Positions 6,792-14,135 of a stretch of DNA of 53,386 nucleotides are shown here, piece after piece. Each line of letters starts with the position of its first letter. The first letter of the stretch is position 1. The notes beneath the pieces are model-generated. The model made no database searches. It was not told where the DNA came from and saw nothing but the letters and a program-made list of their open reading frames with translations. Origin of the DNA: Peptococcaceae bacterium (GTDB taxonomy: Bacteria > Bacillota > Desulfotomaculia > Desulfotomaculales > Desulfocucumaceae); NCBI GenBank assembly GCA_023512435.1, contig JAILZP010000024.1, positions 1 through 53,386 on the forward strand, given 5' to 3'. Made by a program: the position numbers and the translations under genes.

Positions 6792-9029
6792 TCAAGAAAA
6801 TTTTTTTCTGTCCTTGAATATGGATTCATACTGCTCCAAGGTCATCAACACCGGCCTGGGCTTGCTCCCTTCGTATCCGCCGACGATCCCCCTTCTTTCC
6901 ATGATATCAACCAGCCTGGCGGCCCTGGCGTATCCTATGTGCAGCCTTCTCTGCAGCAGTGAAATGGAAGCGTGGCCGGTTTCAATAAATATTTCCACCG
7001 CCCTGGGCAGCAGTTCATCCTCCATGTTATCCTCCGGACCAACCCGCTGCAGTTCCCCGGCCACCGACTGGTCATATACAGGTTCGGCCTGCTTTTTCCA
7101 GAATAAAACCAGGCTTTCCACCTCCCGGTCGGAGAGGTAGGCGCCCTGAACACGGATGGGCTTCGGCGCGCCCACCGGGAAAAAAAGCATATCGCCTTTG
7201 CCCAACAGCTTTTCTGCCCCGCCCATATCCAGTATGGTCCTAGAATCCACCTGGGAGGACACCGCGAAGGAAATCCGCGAGGGGATGTTGGCCTTGATCA
7301 GACCTGTTATTACATCCACCGAGGGCCTCTGGGTGGCGATAACCAGGTGCATGCCGGCCGCCCTGGCCATCTGGGCCAGCCTGCAAATAGAATCCTCCAC
7401 GTCGGCGGGAGCCACCATCATCAGGTCGGCCAGTTCGTCGATAATCACCACGATGTAGGGCAGCGTCTGGCCGGTGTCCTTCCGGCCCGGGGCGTTATTG
7501 TACCTGGCTATATCACGTACCCCTGCGGCGGCAAACAGTTCATACCGGTACTCCATCTCCTTCACCGCCCAGCGCAGGGCGGTGGCGGCCTTCTTGGGAT
7601 CGGTCACCACCGGCGAAATCAGATGAGGTATCCCGTTATAGGTGGTCAATTCCACCATTTTGGGATCGATAATCAAAAATTTTACCTGGTCCGGGGTGGC
7701 CTTGAACAGAATGCTGGCAATCATCGTGTTCAGGCACACGCTTTTCCCGGAACCGGTGGCCCCGGCGATGAGAAGGTGCGGCATCCTGGCCAGGTCCGCC
7801 ACGATGGCCTGCCCGGCGATGTCTTTACCCAGCGAAACGGTGAGCTTCGAAGCGGCCGACCTGAATTCCTCCGATTCCAATAGCTCCCTGAGGTGCACCA
7901 TGGTAATTTCCACATTGGGCACCTCTATCCCCACCGCAGCCTTTCCAGGCACCGGGGCCTCGATCCTGACATCCGGCGAGGCCATGCTGAGGGCGATGTC
8001 GTCGGCCAGGCCCACGATCCTGCTCACCTTCACCCCCGGTGGAGGGTATATTTCATACCTGGTGATGGCCGGACCCCTGGACACGTGGGTCACCTTGGCC
8101 TTGACCCCGAAATTTTCCAGAGTTTCTTCCAGAATCCTGATGTTTTCCGTTATGTCCTTGCCGTTGCGCGTGCTTTTACTTTTTGCCGCCGGCCTGGATA
8201 TGAGGGACAGAGGGGGCAGCTTGTACTCACCGTGCACCTTTAGCCTTCCATCGGCGCCGGCGGTATCCTCCCCGTTATCCAGGCTTTCCAAACCATACTG
8301 GCCCGATCCGCCCGGCCGAAAGGACGCCGCCCGGCCGCCCCGTTGACTGCCGCCGGGCAACCTGTCTTCAGGACCGTCACTTCCGGGACCGTGAACGGAA
8401 GGCCTGACGGCGCCGTCTTCCTCGCCGCCCGCCTGGGTATAGTCTACAATTACCGGGGCGCCGTCCTTTTCGTCGGTGATCTCCTCAAACATAAAATCAA
8501 CCAAGGTGGCCTTCATCCTGCGCAAAACCTTCCGGGCAGCCTCAAAAAACCCCGGGGCAAAGGAATAAAGGGGCATGTCGGCACAAAGAATAAGGCCGGA
8601 AAGAGTGAACGCCGCCAGGATAATGACAGTCCCGGCGGTGCCGAAGGATTTGTAAAACAGCAGATAGAGGGCGGCTCCCAGTATCCCGCCTCCCTTTCCG
8701 CCAATCCCCTCCTTCCAGCCGGCCCCCGGCATTGCCAGAATGTGCAGGAGGGTAAGAGCCACAAGCAATAAAATAAGCCCTCCCCAGGCCCGGCAGGGAG
8801 TCCCCAGCTTCGTCCCCCTGATCAGCTTTATTCCCCAAAAGGCCGTTAAAAAGGGAAACAGGTACCTGCCCTCACCGGCCAGCACCCGGAGCGTTTTCTC
8901 CACCAGAAAAGCCACCACCCCCACGGAGGGGTCTAAAAGGCAGACAGCTCCCAGCAGGGCCAGCGCCAGCAGGAAAATGCCCGCTATTTCCTGCTTCAGG
9001 TGACTTTCAACCTGGTTCGGTCCTCCCAC
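6792..9029 (-). CDS. ftsK: DNA translocase FtsK/SpoIIIE
   Basis: This 745-residue ATP-driven DNA pump clears chromosomes from the septum and, in spore formers, moves the chromosome into the forespore. Four membrane helices occupy about residues 15-155. A glycine- and charge-rich linker (about 185-270) leads to the motor. Walker A is GATGSGKS (423-430), Walker B is IVVIIDELAD (526-535), and the C-terminal gamma winged helix (about 675-740, ARAARLVDIMERRGIVG) reads KOPS/SRS sequences. The GTG start at 9029 is set by GGGAGGT seven bases upstream. It is a single gene with an extended -10 promoter. Whether it is the vegetative (SftA-like) or the sporulation enzyme cannot be told, but the membrane domain favours SpoIIIE. 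Confidence 0.95.
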   Translation of the reverse strand: MGGPNQVESHLKQEIAGIFLLALALLGAVCLLDPSVGVVAFLVEKTLRVLAGEGRYLFPFLTAFWGIKLIRGTKLGTPCRAWGGLILLLVALTLLHILAMPGAGWKEGIGGKGGGILGAALYLLFYKSFGTAGTVIILAAFTLSGLILCADMPLYSFAPGFFEAARKVLRRMKATLVDFMFEEITDEKDGAPVIVDYTQAGGEEDGAVRPSVHGPGSDGPEDRLPGGSQRGGRAASFRPGGSGQYGLESLDNGEDTAGADGRLKVHGEYKLPPLSLISRPAAKSKSTRNGKDITENIRILEETLENFGVKAKVTHVSRGPAITRYEIYPPPGVKVSRIVGLADDIALSMASPDVRIEAPVPGKAAVGIEVPNVEITMVHLRELLESEEFRSAASKLTVSLGKDIAGQAIVADLARMPHLLIAGATGSGKSVCLNTMIASILFKATPDQVKFLIIDPKMVELTTYNGIPHLISPVVTDPKKAATALRWAVKEMEYRYELFAAAGVRDIARYNNAPGRKDTGQTLPYIVVIIDELADLMMVAPADVEDSICRLAQMARAAGMHLVIATQRPSVDVITGLIKANIPSRISFAVSSQVDSRTILDMGGAEKLLGKGDMLFFPVGAPKPIRVQGAYLSDREVESLVLFWKKQAEPVYDQSVAGELQRVGPEDNMEDELLPRAVEIFIETGHASISLLQRRLHIGYARAARLVDIMERRGIVGGYEGSKPRPVLMTLEQYESIFKDRKKFS

Positions 9030-9050
9030 AATAATTACCTCCCATGGTAA

Positions 9051-9059
9051 ATTATAACA
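9051..9059 (-). promoter_or_regulatory. Extended -10 promoter of ftsK
   Basis: TGTTATAAT on the minus strand, about 22 bases before the GTG start and without a clear -35. It is the same nine-base element as before the PBP gene. Confidence 0.55.
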
Positions 9060-9112
9060 TGTAGGACCGGAATCTTATTCATAATTTTGGGTCTTGGGCC
9101 TTTTTTTAGCGA

Positions 9113-9895
9113 TCAGCGGATGAGGGCCAGGGCTATTACCGCCGAACCCAGGACAAAACGGTAGGCCACAAAAATGAAAAAATTGTTGGTCACCAGGAAA
9201 CGAAGCAGAAACCTGATGGCCAGGTACCCAACCGCCGCCGAGACAAGCACCCCGGCAACAAAAGGTACGGTAAGGTCTTCAGGGGTCAGACGGTTGACCT
9301 GCAGCAGGCCGGCCCCGACTATAATGGGGGTGGAAAGAAGAAATGAAAAGCGGGCCGAGGTCTCCCTGTCCAGTCCCAACAACCGTCCTGCGGTCATGGT
9401 GATGCCGGATCTGGAAACTCCAGGGATCATGGCAAGGGCCTGGGAAATGCCGATCCAGATGCTCTCTTTCCAGCCCACCCGGTCCAGGCCCTTGACGGCG
9501 GGCGCGTACCGGTCCGCCACGTACAGGACAATTCCCATCACAATAAGCATTATGCCGATCAAAAGAGGGTTCCTGAACACCGTTGAAATATAGTCCTCGA
9601 ACAAGTATCCGAAGGCCGCCCCCGGTATGGTGGCCGCCATCAAATACCAGAACAGCCTCCCCGCCCGGGTCTTCCGGCCTGTGAGACCGTCCCTGGCCAG
9701 GACGACCCAGTCCTGCCAGAAAAAGGCCAGCACGGCCACCAGGGTCCCGATATGCAAAGCAACGTCAAAGGAAAGCCCCGGGTCCCGCCAGCCAAAAATC
9801 CAGGGCGTTAAAACCAGGTGGGCGGAACTGGAAATGGGCAGGAACTCACCCATCCCCTGCACCAGCCCCAGGATTACTGCTTCAAAAAGAGACAT
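9113..9895 (-). CDS. uppP: Undecaprenyl-diphosphatase UppP (BacA)
   Basis: This 260-residue polytopic membrane enzyme dephosphorylates undecaprenyl pyrophosphate, regenerating the lipid carrier for peptidoglycan and other wall polymers. It confers bacitracin tolerance. Two family signatures are visible: GEFLPISSSAHL (about 16-27) and GVSRSGITMTAGRLLGL (about 158-174), which form the active site. About seven to eight membrane helices and normal family length support a complete gene. It has its own extended -10 promoter and lies directly upstream of ftsK on the same strand. Confidence 0.95.
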   Translation of the reverse strand: MSLFEAVILGLVQGMGEFLPISSSAHLVLTPWIFGWRDPGLSFDVALHIGTLVAVLAFFWQDWVVLARDGLTGRKTRAGRLFWYLMAATIPGAAFGYLFEDYISTVFRNPLLIGIMLIVMGIVLYVADRYAPAVKGLDRVGWKESIWIGISQALAMIPGVSRSGITMTAGRLLGLDRETSARFSFLLSTPIIVGAGLLQVNRLTPEDLTVPFVAGVLVSAAVGYLAIRFLLRFLVTNNFFIFVAYRFVLGSAVIALALIR

Positions 9896-9932
9896 CCCAT
9901 CACCCCTCAGGTCAATAAATAACGACTAAATC

Positions 9933-9941
9933 ATTATAGCA
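9933..9941 (-). promoter_or_regulatory. Extended -10 promoter of uppP
   Basis: TGCTATAAT on the minus strand, about 38 bases upstream of the uppP start, matches TGnTATAAT. No -35 is evident. Confidence 0.55.
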
Positions 9942-10100
9942 CAACACACCTTTAAGTGTAATATTTTTGTTTAATAGTCAGCTAAAAATATCAATTGCTT
10001 TGTTTAATGGACTACATGCTTATAATTAAGCCTGAAGGCCCTTTAAGGCCAAGCTACTGTTAAATCTACATAGTTTTGATAAAATATCTGCAATTTTTAG

Positions 10101-10129
10101 TTTAACATATTTTTAATATTGGTTATAAT
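10101..10129 (+). promoter_or_regulatory. Probable promoter of the 102-aa protein gene
   Basis: -10 TATAAT (10124-10129) follows a weak -35 TTTAAC (10101-10106) by 17 bases, in a very AT-rich stretch upstream of the gene at 10170. Confidence 0.5.
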
Positions 10130-10169
10130 ACATTTAAAATATACCAAAAGCCGAAGGAGATGTATACTC

Positions 10170-10478
10170 GTGCCATTTGAGGTCTACAGGCCCAGGGGTG
10201 AAAAGCAGGAGAAGGCTCCCATAGTATCTCTTTCAAAAACATCTATTGTTTTAAATAATGTCGCCAGGGAAAAACTGGGCACAAACAGAATAGAGCTGGC
10301 CTACGACAAGGATGCGAAAACCATCCGGATAAGGGCGGTAGAGGACGGCGGCATGGAAATAAGGAAGACCAAGGTTTTCGGGAAAGGATTTTTCAACCAG
10401 TTTAACATTACCAGAAAGGGCAAATTTGCAGCAGAGTACGACCCGGCCGAAAGAGCTTTATATGTAAAACTTTTTTAA
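10170..10478 (+). CDS. Small basic protein of unknown function (102 aa)
   Basis: The GTG start at 10170 is chosen because AAGGAG lies ten bases upstream; an earlier in-frame start has no ribosome site. The protein alternates beta-strand-like segments (PIVSLSKTSIVLN, KTIRIRAV, KFAAEYDPAERALYVKLF) and is rich in lysine and arginine. The opening resembles small DNA-binding or phage-type beta proteins, with SIVLNNVAREKLG like an AbrB-type or antitoxin segment, but I cannot assign a family. It is monocistronic, with a promoter and a terminator directly after the stop codon. Confidence 0.7.
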   Translation: MPFEVYRPRGEKQEKAPIVSLSKTSIVLNNVAREKLGTNRIELAYDKDAKTIRIRAVEDGGMEIRKTKVFGKGFFNQFNITRKGKFAAEYDPAERALYVKLF

Positions 10479-10497
10479 CCCCGCCCGGCGGGGTTTT
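10479..10497 (+). terminator. Terminator after the 102-aa gene
   Basis: The stem CCCCGC / GCGGGG with loop CCG is followed by TTTT and starts immediately after the stop codon. Confidence 0.7.
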
Positions 10498-10657
10498 GAT
10501 TTATACGGCAATGTTAATGGAATGACGGGAGGGCGGACCAAATAAAATATAATCGATAGAATTAAGGTTTGGAACGGCCCATGGCCTGATATCTCTTTTT
10601 TATACTTATTTATAGGCTTTTTTTCTTTTTTTCTTTCCTTTACATTCTAATGAAACT

Positions 10658-10672
10658 ATGATAAATTATCAT
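10658..10672. promoter_or_regulatory. Perfect 15-base palindrome before the 37-aa gene
   Basis: ATGATAAATTATCAT is a perfect inverted repeat about a single central base. It lies 24 bases upstream of the small gene and overlaps its likely -10 region, so it may be an operator. The rest of 10498-10657 is AT-rich, with no gene seen. Confidence 0.4.
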
Positions 10673-10695
10673 TCAAAGGAGGGAGACTGTACTCC

Positions 10696-10809
10696 GTGGA
10701 ATCTGAGATAGGTTTCCTATTACTTGGTGTAGTCCCGATGGTTATTGTTATATCGGTTTTCTACCTGGTCTTTCAAAAAAAAGAGGGTATATGGCCCAGT
10801 GAAAATTAA
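10696..10809 (+). CDS. Small membrane protein (37 aa)
   Basis: This very short gene has AAAGGAGGGAG upstream of its GTG start and a strong terminator right after its stop. The peptide has an acidic N terminus (MESEIG), one hydrophobic helix over about residues 6-26 (LLLGVVPMVIVISVFYLVF) and a polar tail ending in GIWPSEN. It should be a single-pass membrane microprotein. I do not recognise it. A good ribosome site, a single helix and its own terminator are the evidence that it is real. Confidence 0.6.
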   Translation: MESEIGFLLLGVVPMVIVISVFYLVFQKKEGIWPSEN

Positions 10810-10819
10810 AAAACAATTG

Positions 10820-10847
10820 GCCGCTGTCTCCAGCGGCTTTATTTTTT
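10820..10847 (+). terminator. Terminator after the 37-aa gene
   Basis: The perfect stem GCCGCTG / CAGCGGC with loop TCTC is followed by TTTATTTTTT. Confidence 0.85.
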
Positions 10848-10936
10848 GCATCCGGACGGGCGCGGAGAAAGGTTTTTTTTTATCTTCGTAGAATGGAATA
10901 ATATGGAATTTTTCAATTGCAAGGAGGTATAAAATC

Positions 10937-11665
10937 TTGAATTTTGAACGGTACAGGGAATCCATAACGCACATAAAAAGGCTGGCCGATAATTTTTCGT
11001 CCCTGACCAGGGCGGACCTGGCGGAACTCAACAGGTTGAACGTGGAATGCCTGTCCTTTAACGAAGGAATTGTAAAATCCTTTTCAGCCCTGGTGGATGA
11101 AATAGAAGAGGGGCTTACCCTATTGCTTGACCGGCTGGACCAGATAAAAAAAGATCTGGCTAAAATCTCAGGACCGGAGAGCACCCTGGGGGACGTCCTG
11201 CGGCTGGAGACCGCCTGGGCCAGGACCAGCGCCCTGCGCGACAATATCAGGGCAATGCTGGAGCCCCCGGAGCGGGAACCCGCAGACCGTGGTGAAATTG
11301 ACGGACACACCGGTTCCTCCGGCGAAATGGAGGGATCTTCCCACAATCTCCGGAATCTCATCGATCAGGCCCAGAAAGAGGCCGCCGCAGCTGCTGAAAA
11401 ATCCCAGGCGGTTAAATCCGTGCCGGCAGCCAAACCGAAAAAGGAGGAACAGGAAAACAGTCCCTTTCACAAGAAGCCTGCCGAGGCAGGCAAGCCGGCT
11501 CCCAAAGAACAGCCTCAAAAAAAAGAACTCAAGGTCCTCTCCCCTAACCACAATGCGGCGCCGGCACCCATAGCCGTAAGCAAAAATATAGGAGAAGCCG
11601 AGAAAAAAATAATGGCGGAAATAACAAAAAATATCGAAGCCATAAAAAACAGCAGAAAGAAATAA
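10937..11665 (+). CDS. Coiled-coil protein of unknown function (242 aa)
   Basis: The TTG start at 10937 is set by AAGGAGGT nine bases upstream. Residues 1-115 are strongly helical with heptad-like spacing (for example ALVDEIEEGLTLLLDRLDQI), predicting a coiled coil. Residues 130-215 are rich in Ala, Lys, Pro and Glu and are probably disordered. A short helix closes the protein (GEAEKKIMAEITKNIEAIKN). There is no signal peptide or membrane segment. I do not recognise a family. It is followed by a GC-rich stretch without a clear terminator and then by the XRE regulator. Confidence 0.75.
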   Translation: MNFERYRESITHIKRLADNFSSLTRADLAELNRLNVECLSFNEGIVKSFSALVDEIEEGLTLLLDRLDQIKKDLAKISGPESTLGDVLRLETAWARTSALRDNIRAMLEPPEREPADRGEIDGHTGSSGEMEGSSHNLRNLIDQAQKEAAAAAEKSQAVKSVPAAKPKKEEQENSPFHKKPAEAGKPAPKEQPQKKELKVLSPNHNAAPAPIAVSKNIGEAEKKIMAEITKNIEAIKNSRKK

Positions 11666-11800
11666 CCCGGTCCCGGCGGGTCCGGCCGGTGACGGGGATC
11701 CCCGGGAAGGTTAAATGAAAAAACACGACAATTAAAGGTAATAAAGAAAAAAATTTCCCCTTCGGCAGGATTTTTCGTCGAATTAAAGAACTATAAACAC

Positions 11801-11830
11801 TTGACACTTCATGGAACTCCATGAACTATT
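11801..11830 (+). promoter_or_regulatory. Promoter of the XRE regulator
   Basis: A perfect -35 TTGACA (11801-11806) is followed by a poor -10 (AACTAT or ACTATT, 11824-11830). An 18-base palindrome fills the spacer. Confidence 0.5.
11808..11825. promoter_or_regulatory. Operator-like palindrome in the XRE promoter
   Basis: TTCATGG-AACT-CCATGAA is a perfect inverted repeat with seven-base arms, lying exactly between the -35 and -10 elements. A dimeric helix-turn-helix repressor bound here would block RNA polymerase, so autorepression by the product of the next gene is likely (inference). Confidence 0.55.
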
Positions 11831-11842
11831 CAGTTCCGCCGG

Positions 11843-12217
11843 GTGGGGGGCAGGGCTCAAGTGATCCAGGACCGGATAAAGAGCCTGAGGTTGCGGTTGG
11901 GAATATCCCAGAGCGAACTGGCCAGACGGGCCGGGTACAGCCATGAATTTATCAGCCAGGTGGAGAGAGGGGTGAAGTCGCCCAGCATCAAGGCGCTGCA
12001 AAAAATATCCCTGGGGCTGGGCGTGACTCCCTCCGTGCTGATGGAATCAAACCTTTCCGAGGCTGAATCCGAGGAAAAGATCAAGCATGAGGTTGTAAAA
12101 ATGGTAGACAGGCTCCCGGTGGACAAGCTCAGGATAATACGCGACCTGCTGGCGGTTTTTCCGGAATACCAGGATCCCCGGCACTTCCACGAGAAATTCA
12201 AAGAGATTAAGAAATAG
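11843..12217 (+). CDS. XRE-family transcriptional regulator
   Basis: A cytoplasmic DNA-binding protein of about 120 residues. The helix-turn-helix (about 8-65) is textbook: LGISQSELARRAGYSHEFISQVERG then SPSIKALQKISLGLGV. A helical C-terminal region (about 75-124) with KMVDRLPVDKLRIIRDLLAVF resembles the SinR/DUF-type dimerisation tails. The start is uncertain: GTG at 11843, or GTG at 11861 preceded by a G-rich run. A palindromic operator candidate sits in its own promoter. It converges on folC, with a gap of 16 bases. Confidence 0.85.
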   Translation: MGGRAQVIQDRIKSLRLRLGISQSELARRAGYSHEFISQVERGVKSPSIKALQKISLGLGVTPSVLMESNLSEAESEEKIKHEVVKMVDRLPVDKLRIIRDLLAVFPEYQDPRHFHEKFKEIKK

Positions 12218-12233
12218 ACCGGATTTTAAGATT

Positions 12234-13523
12234 TTAAGGCCTGACAAATAACTCCCTGGCCTCGGCCACCATGTAGAACGATCCGGTGATCACCACCAGG
12301 TCGTCGGGACCGGCTTCAGCCATCCCGGACTGAACGGCACCGGCGATGCTTTCCACCGCCAGCACCCGGTCCACGTACTTGCGGGCCTCATCCGCCAGCA
12401 GCTGCCAGTCCCCCGCCCGGGGACTGTTTGGCTTGGTGACAATAACCGATGCCGCGACCGGGGCAAGTTCGGCCACCACCTTCGACCGCTCCTTGTCCCC
12501 CAGCATGCCCAGGACCAGAACAATTCTTTTTCCCGGAAAGTATTCATCCAGGGCCCTCCGCAGCGATAGCGCCCCGTCGTAATTATGAGCGGCGTCAATG
12601 ATGACGGCGGGCCTTTTGTTTACCATTTCCAGCCTGGCCGGCCAGACCGTGCGGGCCAATCCCCGCCCCACGGCACATCCCGCAGAAACAAGGTTTCTTT
12701 CCATCAACACTTCCACCGCCGCCACGGCGGTGGCGGCATTCACCTGCTGGTGCCTGCCCAGCAGGGGCAGAAAAACATTTTTGTATTCCCCTTTAATCCC
12801 GTATATGTCCAGGTACTGTCCATCCAAACCCCGTCCCGACTCCCGCCACCTGACGTCCCTGCCCACCACGGTGACCGGGGCGCCAAGATCCCCGCACCTT
12901 TCCAGAATGACTTCCAGGGCTTCACCGGAGGCCGCGGTCACCAGGGGTGTCCCCTTCTTTATAATCCCGGCTTTAACCGCTGCTATCTCCTTTATAGTGC
13001 CGCCCAGATATTCCATGTGGTCCATGGCCACGTTGGTGATCACCGCCACCACGGGCTCCGCCACATTGGTGGAGTCTATTGCCCCCCCCAGCCCAACCTC
13101 CAGCACAAGAAAATCCACGTTTTCCCGATAAAAATAAATAAAGGCCATGGCCGTTCCCACTTCAAACTCGGTGGGGTGCTCAAATCCGTTCCTGACCATG
13201 TCGTCAAGCTGGGGCCTCAACTCGGAAATCAGGTCGGCCACGACCCGCTCCGGTATTTGCTGCCCGTTGATGCAAAACCTCTCGGTATAGGAATGGAGGT
13301 GCGGAGATGTGTACAGCCCCGTCCTGCAGCCCGACTCCCGAAGTATGGAATAAATCATGGCGCTGGTGGAACCCTTGCCGTTCGTACCCCCGACGTGGAT
13401 AACCCTTTGTTTGAGATGAGGATTGTCAAACCTCCTTAAAAGTTCGGTTATTCTCCCGAGCCCGAAATTATAGCCAAATTTCGTCAGGTTCTGCATGTAT
13501 TCCATGGCTTCTTGATAATTCAT
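12234..13523 (-). CDS. folC: Folylpolyglutamate synthase / dihydrofolate synthase
   Basis: This 429-residue ATP-dependent ligase adds glutamate to dihydropteroate and to folates. The P-loop GGTNGKGSTSAM (about 45-56) is the Mur-ligase-type ATP site. Further motifs visible are the omega-loop SPHLHSYTERF, the LEVGLGGAIDSTNV segment and the C-terminal DAAHNYDGA (about 311-319). The length is normal and the gene looks complete. Anaerobes that use the Wood-Ljungdahl pathway need long polyglutamylated folates, but nothing local links it to that. The gene is monocistronic here. Confidence 0.95.
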   Translation of the reverse strand: MNYQEAMEYMQNLTKFGYNFGLGRITELLRRFDNPHLKQRVIHVGGTNGKGSTSAMIYSILRESGCRTGLYTSPHLHSYTERFCINGQQIPERVVADLISELRPQLDDMVRNGFEHPTEFEVGTAMAFIYFYRENVDFLVLEVGLGGAIDSTNVAEPVVAVITNVAMDHMEYLGGTIKEIAAVKAGIIKKGTPLVTAASGEALEVILERCGDLGAPVTVVGRDVRWRESGRGLDGQYLDIYGIKGEYKNVFLPLLGRHQQVNAATAVAAVEVLMERNLVSAGCAVGRGLARTVWPARLEMVNKRPAVIIDAAHNYDGALSLRRALDEYFPGKRIVLVLGMLGDKERSKVVAELAPVAASVIVTKPNSPRAGDWQLLADEARKYVDRVLAVESIAGAVQSGMAEAGPDDLVVITGSFYMVAEARELFVRP

Positions 13524-13861
13524 TCCTGAACCTCCAGTAACATAAAAGGATCTTCACCGGACAAACCGGGTTTCCGGGACACAAGATACCTTCGACAACT
13601 CTCTTTAAAACCCTACCGGAAGATCTTGAGACCGAAAAAGTGAAAATGACCGGAATTTATTTTCGACAAATATGTATAATTATTCCGTTTTGGCACCTAT
13701 AGTGCACATTATAAAGGGCGATAAAAACAAACAGTTAATAATTATGTGAAAACCGGATGTCGAAACTTTCCACCCCCGGTTACTTTCACTTTCCGGCAAG
13801 GTATGGTAGATTTATTAAGTGGGTTAGTTCCGGGAAGTCCGGTTGGTAGGTGGGTGGTTAA
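13524..13861. other. Intergenic region upstream of folC
   Basis: About 340 AT-rich bases between divergent genes. TATGTATAAT near 13672-13681 could be a -10 on the plus strand, but no -35 fits. Short hairpin-forming sequences occur near 13565-13580 (CCGGGTTTCCGG). No gene or RNA is recognised. Confidence 0.35.
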
Positions 13862-14056
13862 ATGTGGAAGAAATACTGTCCCCGCTGCCAGAGGTTCAGC
13901 TTCAGCGCCTGCAGGGACACCTGGATTTGTCCTTATTGCCAGGAAGATATAAGCAGCCAGCCCGAATATAACATAAACGAATCCGTGCACCAGGGCGGGG
14001 AAACCGGGACCGGGGAGATTATGGAAGGGAAAGGCAACGGCAGGAGAACCGCATAG
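13862..14056 (+). CDS. Zinc-ribbon microprotein (64 aa)
   Basis: The N-terminal half has two CxxC knuckles, CPRC (6-9) and CPYC (23-26), plus a further cysteine at 17. This is the spacing of a small zinc ribbon. The C-terminal half is glycine- and charge-rich and probably disordered. The ATG is preceded only by a G-rich stretch (GGTAGGTGGGTGG), so translation is plausible but not strong. A clear terminator follows. I do not assign a function. Family: unknown rubredoxin- or zinc-ribbon-like. Confidence 0.5.
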   Translation: MWKKYCPRCQRFSFSACRDTWICPYCQEDISSQPEYNINESVHQGGETGTGEIMEGKGNGRRTA

Positions 14057-14103
14057 ATAACCTGCCGGACCTTCCCCACAGGCGGCAACAACATCATGAT
14101 CCA

Positions 14104-14135
14104 GGAAAACCGGGATAACTCCCGGTTTTCCTTTT
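14104..14135 (+). terminator. Terminator after the zinc-ribbon gene
   Basis: A perfect 12-bp stem GGAAAACCGGGA / TCCCGGTTTTCC with loop TAAC is followed by TTTT. It touches the stop codon of the convergent valS. Confidence 0.85.
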
